Part shown: positions 49,429-58,700 of the stretch, piece by piece
Position numbering within the stretch: position 1 is the first letter of the stretch
Layout: each line of letters starts with the position of its first letter
Assembly: GCF_014649695.1 (NCBI RefSeq)
Contig: NZ_BMTN01000018.1
Span: 1 to 64,000 of the forward strand
Origin: Streptomyces kurssanovii
GTDB lineage: Bacteria > Actinomycetota > Actinomycetes > Streptomycetales > Streptomycetaceae
Direction of reading: 5' to 3'
DNA length: 64,000 bases
Translations under genes and position numbers: made by a program
Notes under the pieces: generated by a model
Database searches by the model: none
The model's input: only the letters and a program-made list of their open reading frames with translations
Told to the model about the DNA's origin: nothing

Positions 49429-52400
49429 CTACGGACCGTCGTGTGTGAAGGGCACCCAGAGCATCGGGTCCGTGGGGTCGGCGTCGCGCAGCTTCGCGAC
49501 GGCTCGGTGCAGGGCCACAGCGGCACCGTCCGAACGCAGCACGCCCGAGGCGTCGAGGTTCCGGTAGAACGCGGCGGCGACGGCGGGCGCGACCCGGTCC
49601 TGGACGGACCACAGGGTGGAGACGACATGGCGGAATCCCGCCATGCGCAGTGCGGCAGCGGTGTGGATGGCCTCGTCCGGCAACTGCCCGCCGCCCAGCC
49701 GGGTGTGGCAGGCGGAGAGGAATGCCAGGTCCGCGCGGTCCAGTCGGAGCTCCGCGAAGTCGAGCACGTTCATGTCACCGTCACGCAGGCACAGGCCGGA
49801 CGTGGCGGGCGCGTTCATGTCCAGTCTGCCGTGACAGGCGAAGTGCGCCCATGGGTGTCCGGGCAGGTGCTCCCGCACCGCCGCGACGGTGGCCGCGTCG
49901 TCGGCCAGGGTGGTCACCCGCCCACGGCCGAGCGCCTCACGCAGCCCTCGCAGTTCCTCGGGAACGCCCGGCAGAGGTGCGTGACCTCGCTCGGTGTCGG
50001 ACAGCGCCACGGCCAGCAGCCGGGGATCGCCGGACGCGGGACGCCGCCTGGCGTCGACGAGTGCGGCGAGGGTCGAGGTGTAGGACGAGACCACCGCGAA
50101 GGGCAGTCCGACCGGCTCGGTCCGGTCGGCACCCGTGCGCGGGTACCGCCCCGCCGCGTGCAGCGGCAACGACACCAAGGAGGCCGTCGGGCACCACCAG
50201 AGCCGCGGCGGCTCCTCCGACCGGTACGGCAGCTCCAGCCGGTCCAGCACGGGCCGGGCGATCCGCTCCCACAGCCATTCCAGGGTGTCGTGGACGGTGT
50301 GCCGTGCCCGTTGCCGGACCCGGCCGGTGGCACCGGGTGCCAGCGCGTCCCCCAGGTGCTCCAGGTAGGTGTTGCACACCCGGTCCGCGCCGCGGAAGTC
50401 GACGCCGGGCAGCGGTACGACATCGACCCGTCCGCCCGGCAGCACGAGGATCGCGTCGCAGCGCACGGCGCTGATGTTGACGAGGACCACGGGACCGTCC
50501 GCCGCCGCGGGAGCGAGTTCGCCGAACGCGGGCGGGGCGAGGAAGCGCTCGAAGCCCGGCACGCTCCTGACCCGGTCGCGCAGGAGTGTCCAGCGGCGCG
50601 CCAGCCGCATCCGGGTCTCCGGGTCGACCCGGCCGTCACCGTCCAGCGCGGAGCGGATCTCCTCCAGCTCCGCCGCGAGGGACGGCTCCCGCGCCGCGAG
50701 GGAGGCCAGGTCGTCGCGCAGGTGCAGGGTGGAACGCCACAGCACCGAACGCCCCTGCTCCAGGAGTTCCACCGCCAGTTCGGGCCGGCCCTCGATGATC
50801 GCCAGGGCCGCGGCGTCCCTCGGCATCGCCGCACCGCTGCGCAGGCCCTGTTCCTGGTCGGCACGCTCGAGACCGGTCCGGCCGATGTCCCGCAGCAGGG
50901 AGACCGCGACGCGCGCGCCCACCAGCGCGTCGGCGGTGTCGCCGGCTTCGTGGGCCAGACCCGCCCACATCCGGGTGGCGGTCAGACGGTCCTCGGGCGA
51001 GGAGCCGGCCGCGTGCGCCGCTTCCCGGAGCGCCGTCAGCGCCGCGTCGCGGTCGGGGCCGTCCGGTGCGAACCGGAAGCGGTTCACCAGCGCCACCGTC
51101 AGACCGATCAGCACTTCGGCGCGGTCCACGTCCGTCACCTCACATGCCGCGACCGCTGCCGTGAAGGCCGCCACGGCCTCTTCCACCTCGGCGCGGTCCG
51201 GCTCGGCGTCCTCGCGCGAACGCAGCAGCAGCGAGCCGAGGAGCCGCTGCGACTCGACCGTGCTCTCCCTGCTCACCGCGGTGGCCGCCGCCTCCCGGGC
51301 AGCGACGACCGCGGCCTCCCGGTCGCCCTCCTCCTCGAGTGCCGTGGCCAGCAGGACCAGCAGCTTCGGCCGCAGGGCGTGCGAGCGGGGCACGGCCGCC
51401 AGCGCGCGCCGGGCCTCGTCCGACGTTGCGGAGCGGCCGGCCGCGAACAGGGAATGCATCAGTGTCCGCGGATGGTCCGCGGGTGCCTCCCGCAGGACCG
51501 TCCGCGCCTCTTCCGCCACCGCCTCGGCCTCGCGCCGGTCCTGCGACCGGCGGGTGAGGGCGGCCCGGCTGCGCAACGCCGACGCGAGGTTGGTGGCGGC
51601 GTCCGCCCGGTGCCTCGGGTTGTCCGCGGTGCGTGCCGCCGCCCGCAGCAGGGCGACGGCCTCGTCCAGATCGTCCGGCGAACCTCCCCGCGAGCCCCGC
51701 ATGAGCAGCGCCGCCCCGAGATTGGTGCGCGACACCGCGTCCTGCGAGGGCAGGCCCTCGACGGCCGCGCGCCCCAGCGCGACCGCCTCGTCCAGGTACC
51801 CGTCGATCGCGGCTTCCGCGTCGGCAACGCCCGTGCCCGGCATCGGCCCGGCACCGGCGTCCGTGTGCTGGACGGCGAGCCACGTCAGGGCGCCGCAGAG
51901 ACTCGCCTCGAGGTGGGCCCGTGATTCCTCGTCGCCGCCCGGCCGCGTCAGCGCCTGCCTGCCGATGTCCACGGCCTGACGCACCGGATCCGCGTCACCG
52001 AGGACCTGGGACAGGTCGCGGAGCAGCCCGACGGCAGCCCGTGCGGCGTCCATGCGCCGCGGGTCGTCCGGGGGCCGGGCGGACAGCTCCTCCTGCGCCA
52101 CGGTGACGGCCTCGCGCAGGTCGGCGGTGTGACCGCGCAGGTCGTAGCGGTGGCGCAGGACTCCCCGCAGGGCGCCCAGCAGGATCGCCCGTGCCGGATG
52201 CCCCTCGGGTGCCAGGCGCACCCCGTCCCGGGTGATGTTGACGGCCGCCACGAGGGCGGCGTCGTCACCCGTCTCCTCGAACCGCTTGAACGCCGCCTCC
52301 GCCTTCAGGTACTTCACCACCGGCGCCACCTCAGGGTCCACCGGAGCACCGGTGCGGGCGGCCGCCAGCCTCTGGAGGTTGGCCGCGGCCTGGGGATGGC

Positions 52401-52740
52401 CCATGGAAGCGGCGATCCGGAACCACTGGGCCGCGTCCGGGTCGTCCTGGTTGTGCAGCAGTACCCCCAGGTTGTTGGCGGCCTCGGGATGCCCGTGGCG
52501 GAACGCCTCGGTGTACCAGAGACGGGCCATCCGGAGCCGGCCGGTGCGCTCCGCCAGCAGCGCCAGGTTGTACATCCCGTTGAAGTCGCCGTACCCCTCG
52601 GCGGCCTCCCTGAACAGCTTCTCGGCCTCCTCGGTACGACCGTGGCGGTCCAACTCGATTCCTTGCGACAGCAGTTGCCGCCCAGGATCCTCCCCGGCGC
52701 CGTCGCCCCCGACCTTGCCCTCACCGCTGCCGACCGCCAT
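49429..52740 (-). CDS. TPR/Sel1-CHAT protein, putative caspase-like protease
   Basis: 1103 residues. The N-terminus has Sel1/TPR units (EAEKLFREAAEGYGDFNGMYNLALLAERTGRLRMARLWYTEAFRHGHPEAANNLGVLLHNQDDP, ~38-130). A long array of helical TPR-like repeats covers ~150-760. The C-terminal CHAT domain (~790-1100) has the expected dyad: His970 in HFACHG and Cys1011 in FLSACHT, followed by GGGQLPDEAIHTAAALRMAGFRHVVSTLW. CHAT proteases include separase-related and caspase-like enzymes; in bacteria TPR-CHAT proteins act in programmed cell death and antiviral responses. Both catalytic residues are intact. It is divergent from a two-gene operon (52808-53796), a possible functional partner. Substrate unknown. 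Confidence 0.88.
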   Translation of the reverse strand: MAVGSGEGKVGGDGAGEDPGRQLLSQGIELDRHGRTEEAEKLFREAAEGYGDFNGMYNLALLAERTGRLRMARLWYTEAFRHGHPEAANNLGVLLHNQDDPDAAQWFRIAASMGHPQAAANLQRLAAARTGAPVDPEVAPVVKYLKAEAAFKRFEETGDDAALVAAVNITRDGVRLAPEGHPARAILLGALRGVLRHRYDLRGHTADLREAVTVAQEELSARPPDDPRRMDAARAAVGLLRDLSQVLGDADPVRQAVDIGRQALTRPGGDEESRAHLEASLCGALTWLAVQHTDAGAGPMPGTGVADAEAAIDGYLDEAVALGRAAVEGLPSQDAVSRTNLGAALLMRGSRGGSPDDLDEAVALLRAAARTADNPRHRADAATNLASALRSRAALTRRSQDRREAEAVAEEARTVLREAPADHPRTLMHSLFAAGRSATSDEARRALAAVPRSHALRPKLLVLLATALEEEGDREAAVVAAREAAATAVSRESTVESQRLLGSLLLRSREDAEPDRAEVEEAVAAFTAAVAACEVTDVDRAEVLIGLTVALVNRFRFAPDGPDRDAALTALREAAHAAGSSPEDRLTATRMWAGLAHEAGDTADALVGARVAVSLLRDIGRTGLERADQEQGLRSGAAMPRDAAALAIIEGRPELAVELLEQGRSVLWRSTLHLRDDLASLAAREPSLAAELEEIRSALDGDGRVDPETRMRLARRWTLLRDRVRSVPGFERFLAPPAFGELAPAAADGPVVLVNISAVRCDAILVLPGGRVDVVPLPGVDFRGADRVCNTYLEHLGDALAPGATGRVRQRARHTVHDTLEWLWERIARPVLDRLELPYRSEEPPRLWWCPTASLVSLPLHAAGRYPRTGADRTEPVGLPFAVVSSYTSTLAALVDARRRPASGDPRLLAVALSDTERGHAPLPGVPEELRGLREALGRGRVTTLADDAATVAAVREHLPGHPWAHFACHGRLDMNAPATSGLCLRDGDMNVLDFAELRLDRADLAFLSACHTRLGGGQLPDEAIHTAAALRMAGFRHVVSTLWSVQDRVAPAVAAAFYRNLDASGVLRSDGAAVALHRAVAKLRDADPTDPMLWVPFTHDGP

Positions 52741-52795
52741 GAGCCCCCCTTGCCGCGCGTGGTCGAAACAGCACTCAAGGTAAACCGGCGCTCAT

Positions 52796-52801
52796 TACAG
52801 T
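52796..52801 (+). promoter_or_regulatory. -10 hexamer for a probable leaderless transcript
   Basis: TACAGT, 6 nt before ATG 52808. It lies in the 67-bp divergent promoter region shared with the CHAT gene, so both could be co-regulated. Confidence 0.45.
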
Positions 52802-52807
52802 GTGGCC

Positions 52808-53158
52808 ATGTCCGACGCAGCGACCCCTGCCTATCTCGCCACCACCGACCGTGAACTGACCGACCGGGCCTACGACTTGCTCGAGGCCGGCCGGCTCACG
52901 GTGTCGCCGCACGGCTCGGGAGACGTGTACGGCTTCGTCGTGGCCGGCCCCTGTCCCCGCTGCGACCACCGGATCGTCGACCGGCAGGTCTCGGTCGCGC
53001 TGACCGGCACCGGCGGGGTGGGCCGTTCCGCTGACGCGGGCCCGGTGGAGACCGTGGTGCTGGACATCTCCTGCGGCTGCGGCAGCACCCACCTGGACGC
53101 CCCGGAGGGCCTGACGGGATGCGGAGCCAGCTTCCGCCTCGAACTGGACATCGTATGA
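52808..53158 (+). CDS. small Cys-rich hypothetical protein next to CHAT gene
   Basis: 116 residues from ATG 52808 (GTG 52802 also in frame). Cysteines occur as CPRCDHR (~48), CGCG (~85) and a later C (~101), probably a zinc site. Between them are beta-like segments (RQVSVALTGTG, VETVVLDISC, FRLELDIV). The short length and its coupling by ATGA overlap to a membrane protein gene are notable. Not recognised as a known family; may be the adaptor of a CHAT-linked system. Confidence 0.65.
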   Translation: MSDAATPAYLATTDRELTDRAYDLLEAGRLTVSPHGSGDVYGFVVAGPCPRCDHRIVDRQVSVALTGTGGVGRSADAGPVETVVLDISCGCGSTHLDAPEGLTGCGASFRLELDIV

Positions 53159-53796
53159 ACCTGCGGCCGCGCAGGCCGGCCGGTCCGCCCAGTGCGACCG
53201 ACCTGGCGGAGCGGGACCGGTTCCGGGAACTGGTGCGGGAGTCGCTGCCGGCGGTGCGTGCGAGCGCGGAGGCGTGGCGGAACGGCCTGGCGGCCTTCAT
53301 CACCCTGATCGGCGCGGCGATCGTGATCAAGGGCCGGGGCACCACCGCCGAACTCCCCTTCGGCTGGCGGGTCGCCGTCACCGTGCTCGTCGGCGGCGGA
53401 CTGGCCCTGGCCGTGGTGGGCCTGTGGCACGCGCTGGCGGCGCAGGCGGGGAACCGGCCGCTCGCCGTGACCCTGGCCGGCATCCACCGTGATCACGGGT
53501 CGGTGGACGGTTTCGAGGTGGCGACGGCGATACGGGCGGCCCGGCGGCTCACGCATGCCCGCCGCGCCGTCGCGGTGGCCCTCGCGCTGCTGTTCGCCGG
53601 CACCGCGCTCACCTGGTGGGCGCCTGCGGCCCGGCCCGCGTTCCTGAAGGTGACACACGGTTCGGGGACCACCTGCGGTGTTCTGTTGTCGGCGGACGGC
53701 GGCAAGGTCCGCCTGTCCGTGGCGGGGCGGGCGGCCCCGGTCGAGATCCCGCTCACGTCGGTCGGCAACATGGCCGTGACCGGCGCCTGCCCGTAG
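53155..53796 (+). CDS. membrane protein coupled to the Cys-rich gene, CHAT neighbour
   Basis: 213 residues, ATG 53155, overlapping the preceding stop. A cytosolic Arg/Pro-rich start, then three membrane helices: LAAFITLIGAAIVIKG (~45), VAVTVLVGGGLALAVVGLWHALAA (~78) and AVAVALALLFAGTALTWWAP (~142). A small exported C-terminal domain (~155-213) contains two cysteines (TTCGVLL, VTGACP) likely to form a disulfide. No family recognised. Its place beside a divergent CHAT protease suggests a membrane-located sensor or effector, which is inference. Confidence 0.65.
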   Translation: MNLRPRRPAGPPSATDLAERDRFRELVRESLPAVRASAEAWRNGLAAFITLIGAAIVIKGRGTTAELPFGWRVAVTVLVGGGLALAVVGLWHALAAQAGNRPLAVTLAGIHRDHGSVDGFEVATAIRAARRLTHARRAVAVALALLFAGTALTWWAPAARPAFLKVTHGSGTTCGVLLSADGGKVRLSVAGRAAPVEIPLTSVGNMAVTGACP

Positions 53797-53904
53797 ACCG
53801 GGCGGGACGTCCCGCGGTCCGCGCCGGCGGCCCGCCGGTGTCCGTCGGCGGCCTGTCGGTGGTCTGTCGGCCGCCTGTCGGCGCGGGCGGACACCGTGGT
53901 CCCC

Positions 53905-54906
53905 ATGACGCGAACCGACAAGAACGCCGTCGAGGTACGGGGCCTCGTCAAGCACTACGGGGAGACCAAAGCGCTCGACGGGGTGGACCTCGACGTCCGC
54001 GAAGGCACGGTCCTCGGGGTCCTCGGACCCAACGGCGCCGGCAAGACCACCCTCGTACGCTGCCTCTCCACGCTGATCGTCCCCGACGCCGGCCACGCCA
54101 CCGTCGCCGGCTACGACGTGGTGCGACAGCCCCGTCAGCTGCGCCGCACCATCGGGCTCACCGGTCAGTACGCCTCGGTCGACGAGAAGCTGTCCGGGTG
54201 GGAGAACCTCTACATGATCGGGCGGCTGCTCGACCTGTCCCGCAAGGACGCCCGCCGCCGCGCGGAGGAGCTGCTGGAACGCTTCTCGCTCACCGAGGCC
54301 GCCAAGCGGCCCGCCGGGCAGTACTCGGGCGGCATGCGGCGCCGGCTGGACCTCGCCGCCTCGATGATCGGCCGGCCGGCCGTGCTCTACCTGGACGAGC
54401 CGACGACCGGGCTCGACCCCCGTACCCGCAACGAGGTGTGGGAGGAGGTGCGGCGGATGGTCACGGAGGGCGCGACCGTGCTGCTCACCACCCAGTACAT
54501 GGAGGAGGCCGAGCAGCTCGCGAGCGAGCTGACCGTCATCGACCGGGGCCGGGTCATCGCGGGCGGAGCCGTGGACGAGCTGAAAGCCAAGGTCGGCGGG
54601 CGCACCCTGCAGATCCGGCCGAGCGACCCGGCGCAACTCGCCGCCATGGCACGGGCGGTGACCGAGGCCGGGCTCGACGGCGTCGGAGGGGCGTCGGCGG
54701 TGCCGGACGAAGGCCGGCTGTACGTACCGATCCTCAGCGACGAGCAACTGACCGCGGTCGTCGGAGTGCTGAGCACCCACGGCTTCCGGATCGCGCACAT
54801 CGGCACCCATCTGCCCAGCCTGGACGAGGTGTTCCTCGCCATCACCGGCGGCAAGACCCCGCCCGCACCCGTCGGCACCACGATCCCCGAGGAGGTCGCG
54901 GCATGA
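53905..54906 (+). CDS. DrrA-type ABC transporter ATPase
   Basis: 333 residues, ATG 53905. Walker A GPNGAGKTTLVRCLST, Q-loop GLTGQYASVDEKLSG, signature YSGGMRRRLDLAASM, Walker B AVLYLDEPTTGLDPRTR, and a C-terminal extension with DEVFLAITG, characteristic of DrrA/antibiotic-export ATPases. Overlaps the permease gene by 4 nt. The upstream 108 bp contain repeated CTGTCGG motifs (53840-53884). Probably drug or lipid export; substrate unknown. Confidence 0.93.
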   Translation: MTRTDKNAVEVRGLVKHYGETKALDGVDLDVREGTVLGVLGPNGAGKTTLVRCLSTLIVPDAGHATVAGYDVVRQPRQLRRTIGLTGQYASVDEKLSGWENLYMIGRLLDLSRKDARRRAEELLERFSLTEAAKRPAGQYSGGMRRRLDLAASMIGRPAVLYLDEPTTGLDPRTRNEVWEEVRRMVTEGATVLLTTQYMEEAEQLASELTVIDRGRVIAGGAVDELKAKVGGRTLQIRPSDPAQLAAMARAVTEAGLDGVGGASAVPDEGRLYVPILSDEQLTAVVGVLSTHGFRIAHIGTHLPSLDEVFLAITGGKTPPAPVGTTIPEEVAA

Positions 54907-55727
54907 ACGCGGCAACCGTCACCGCCCCCGCCGCCGTTCCCAGCACGGAGGGGAGGATCGGCCTGCGGGCCAACCTGCGGCACATCGGCGCCCTCGTGCG
55001 CCGCAACATCATGCAGATCAAGCAGGACCCGGAGTCGATGTTCGACGTCCTGCTGATGCCGATCGTCTTCACCCTGCTGTTCGTGTACGTCTTCGGCGGC
55101 GCGATCTCCGGCAAGGGGAACCAGGACGTGTACGTCAACTACGTGGTCCCCGGGCTGATGGCGATGATGGGCCTGAGCATCGCGATGGCCGTCGGGACAG
55201 GCATCAACGACGACTTCAGGAAAGGCGTCATGGACCGGTTCCGGACGATGCCCATCGCGCGGTCGTCGGTCCTCGTCGCGAAGATCGTCGTCGAAGTGGG
55301 CCGGATGCTGGTCGCCATCGCGATCCTGCTCGGCGTGGGCTTCCTGCTCGGGCTGGAGATCAAGACCTCCGTACTCGAACTCCTCGGCGCCGTCGGGCTC
55401 TCGCTGGTCTTCGGCGCGTCGCTGACCTGGATCTTCATCCTGCTGGGGCTGACGATGAAGACGGCACAGGCCGTCCAGGGGATGGCGATGCTGGTACTGA
55501 TGCCGCTGCAGTTCGGGTCGTCGATCTTCACACCGCCGTCGACCATGCCCGGCTGGCTGGAGTCGTTCACCGAGTACAACCCGCTCTCCAACCTCGCGGA
55601 CGCGGCCCGCGCGCTCATCAACGGCGGGCCGGTGGCCCACTCGGTGTGGATGACGCTGGGGTGGGCCGCCGCCATCACGGTGGTGACGGCACCCCTCGCG
55701 ATCGCCAGGTTCCGTAAGAAGACGTGA
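54903..55727 (+). CDS. DrrB-type ABC-2 permease
   Basis: 274 residues. Six helices with the ABC-2 signature: NIMQIKQDPESMFDVLLMPIVFTLLFVYVFGGAI, MDRFRTMPIARSSVLVAKIV (E-loop) and MPLQFGSSIFTPPSTMPGWLESFTEYNPLSNLADAAR. Partner of the ATPase at 53905 by ATGA overlap. Its stop lies only 3 bp from the stop of the convergent AfsR-like gene. Confidence 0.93.
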   Translation: MNAATVTAPAAVPSTEGRIGLRANLRHIGALVRRNIMQIKQDPESMFDVLLMPIVFTLLFVYVFGGAISGKGNQDVYVNYVVPGLMAMMGLSIAMAVGTGINDDFRKGVMDRFRTMPIARSSVLVAKIVVEVGRMLVAIAILLGVGFLLGLEIKTSVLELLGAVGLSLVFGASLTWIFILLGLTMKTAQAVQGMAMLVLMPLQFGSSIFTPPSTMPGWLESFTEYNPLSNLADAARALINGGPVAHSVWMTLGWAAAITVVTAPLAIARFRKKT

Positions 55728-55730
55728 CGT

Positions 55731-58700
55731 TCACTCCGTCCCGCGCACCAGGGCGGCGGCCTCCTCCACCGTGAGGCTGCCGCCCTCGGCGTACGCCTCC
55801 TCGAAGGCGGCGGCCCCGAGGACGGCGCGGGCGGCGTCCTCGGCGATGCGGCGGTTCTCCCGCTCCATCAAGGCCATGAAGTGCCGCGGTGGAAGCAGCG
55901 CTTCGTGCGCGCCGAGCAGCCGGGCCGCGAGCAGGGCGTCACCCTCGCCGGCGATCGCACGGGCCGCCGTCAGGATGTGCACCGACGGAATCTGGGGGGC
56001 GACCACCATGGACAACGGCTCCATCGCGTAGGCGAGTGCCGTACGGACTCCCTCGCGCGCCTCCGCATAACGGCCGTCGACCGTGTCCAGCCAGGCCAGG
56101 GAGCCGATGACGATGCCCTCGAAAATGGCGAGGGTGTCGCTCCTGAGCTCCCGGCGCAGCGTCTCCAGCTCCTTGCGTGCCTCGCCGGTGCGGCCGGAGC
56201 GGCCGAGCCATGTCGCGAGCAGCGCCCTGGCCAGTGACCTCGCCTCGTACCCGGTGTCGTGTCCGGCTGAGACCACCTCACGCAGGATGATCTCCGCCTC
56301 CTCCCCCCGGCCGGTCTCCAACAGGATGTTCGCCAGGCGGGCCCGCAGCAGGAGCGCCTGGCCCCTGGCGCCGAGTACGGCGGCGTACTCGACGGCCGCG
56401 CGGTAGTCGGCGGCGGCCTCCTCGTACGCGCCCCGCTGCTCATGGGCCTCGCCGCGGGACGAGAGCGCCTCCGCCATACCCCAGGCGTCCCCGAGGCGCT
56501 CGAAGATCCGCAGACTGCGGTCCGCGTCACGGTGGGCGTCGCCGGCCCACATGCCCCGGTTGGCCAGGATGTTGGCCCGCCACTGAAGGGCATTGGCCAA
56601 CTCCCACTCCGGGCCGTACTCCTCCGCGACCCGCACCGTCCGGTCGAGGACACGGCGCAGTTGGTCTCCGTCGCCCGTGACCAGTACGGCGTAGAACCAC
56701 AGTGAGGCGGGAAAGCGGCAGCTCTGCGGCTGGCCCGCGTCGTAGACGTCGACGACGCGGCGCAGCCAGGCGAGCTTCTCCGGAGTGGTCCACTTCTCGG
56801 TGCCGTGGTCCATGTTGACCATCCGGATCAGCGCGGCCTGCCGCCGGGCCTCGGCGAGCAGTTCCGGCGTGAGCGGCGGGGGCGCGTCCGTGCAGCGCTC
56901 GACGAGCGGCGGCGCCGGGGGCGCGGGCGGCGCGAAGGGGTCGGGGTAGAAAGCGGACACCGCCTCGGTCCACTGGCGGGCGTCGGTGCGCAGGTCCTGC
57001 ATGTGCCAGTACCAGGCCAGGGAGAGCACGAGGCACAGCGCCTCGTGCTCGTCGCGGGCGGCGACCGCCCGCCGCAGGGCGGTGCGCAGGTTCTCGTACT
57101 CGCGCCGCAGCAGGGCGAGGGCGGCGTGCTGGCCGTGGCCGCGGAGCCGGGGGTCGGTGGTGCGGGCGAGCTCCCGGTAGTACACCAGATGCCGCCGCTC
57201 GGCCCCGGCCCGCTCCCCGGCCTCGTCGAGCCGTTCGGCGGCGTACTCGGCGACGGTCTCGAGCAGCCGGTACCGCATCCGCCCGTCGGCGGCGGGCTCG
57301 GCGACGACGAGCGACTTGTCGACAAGAGCGCCGATGACGTCTGCGACGTCGTCGACGTGGGTGCGGTCCTGCGCGACGTCGCCGGCACGGGTGCGGTCCT
57401 GCCCGTTGCCGTCGTTCACGTGGGTGCGGCCCTGCGCTTCGTCGTCGTTCACGTGGGTGCGGTCCTGCGCGACGTCGCCGGCACCGGTGCGGTCCTGCCC
57501 GTTGCCGTCGTGCGCGGGGGCCGCGGCCGTCGGGGAAGGCGCCGCGGCCGTCGAACGGCCGGACGCGAACCCGCCACCGGGATCGGACGAGCCGGGTCCG
57601 GCGGCGACGGACGCCGGGCCGTCGCCGGTCGTAGTCCCGGCCCCGGGAGGCGCCGCCTCGCAGACCGCTTCGGCCGCCGGCAGGGCGCAGCCGCCGGCGA
57701 AGACCGACAGCCGGCGCAGGACCGCCCGTTCCTCGGGGGCGAGCAGGTCCCAGGACCAGTCGACGACCGCGCGGAGCGTCTGCTGACGGGGCAGGACCGT
57801 ACGGGCGCCGCTCGTCAGGAGCCGGAAGCGGTCGTCGAGGCGGTCGGCGATCTGGCGCGGAGTGAGCATCCGCAGCCGCGCCGCGGCCAGTTCGACGGCG
57901 AGCGGCAGCCCGTCGAGACGACGGCAGATCTCCACGGCCGCGGCGGCGGTGTCCTCGTCCGCGTCGACACGGAAACCCGGCCTCGCGGACGCGCCCCGGT
58001 CGGCCAGCAGTCGCAGCGCCGTCGCGTCCGGCAGCGGGCCCACCGGGCGGACCTGCTCGCCCGGGACACCGAGCGGTTCGCGGCTGGTGGCCAGGATCGT
58101 CAGACCGGGACAGCTGCCCAACAGGCGCTCCGCCAGCACCGCCGCGGCCTCGACGACGTGTTCGCAGTTGTCGAGCAGCACCAGCATGCGGCGCCGGGCG
58201 CAGTGCTCGGTGAGACGCACGAGCGGGTCGGCGCCGTGCGGGTCGGCGGCACGCAGCTCCTCCGCGCCCGCGCCGCGCAGCACCGTCTCCCGCGCCCCGA
58301 GCGCGGTGAGCACCGCCTCGGGGACGGCCGACGCGTCGGCGACGGGCGCGAGTTCGGCCAGCCAGACGCCGTCCGGCCAGGGGCTGCCGGGCCCTGCGGC
58401 CGCCAGTTCCGCGGCCTCCTGCGACAGCCGCGTCTTGCCGGCGCCGCCGGGACCGAGCAGGGTCACGAGCCGGGCCCGGGACAGGTCCTCGCGGATCTCG
58501 CGGAGCTCGGGTTCGCGGCCGACGAAGCTGGTGAGCCGGGCGCGCAGGTTGCCCACGGGGGCGGCCGGCGCCGGCGGGTTCAGCAACTCTGCGTGCAGTG
58601 CGGTCAGTTCCGGGCCCGGGTCGGTGCCGAGCCGTTCGGCCAGCCCACTGCGCACCTCCTCGTACGCCGCCAGGGCCTCGGCGGGCCGGCCGGTGTCGCG

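Noticed and set aside
53840-53884. CTGTCGG repeats upstream of the ABC exporter as a TetR operator
   Set aside because: They are irregularly spaced direct repeats without dyad symmetry; no regulator gene is adjacent.
57355-57511. CRISPR or insertion sequence inside the AfsR-like gene
   Set aside because: The repeat keeps the reading frame, has a 96-bp period and lies in a linker; it is a coding minisatellite.
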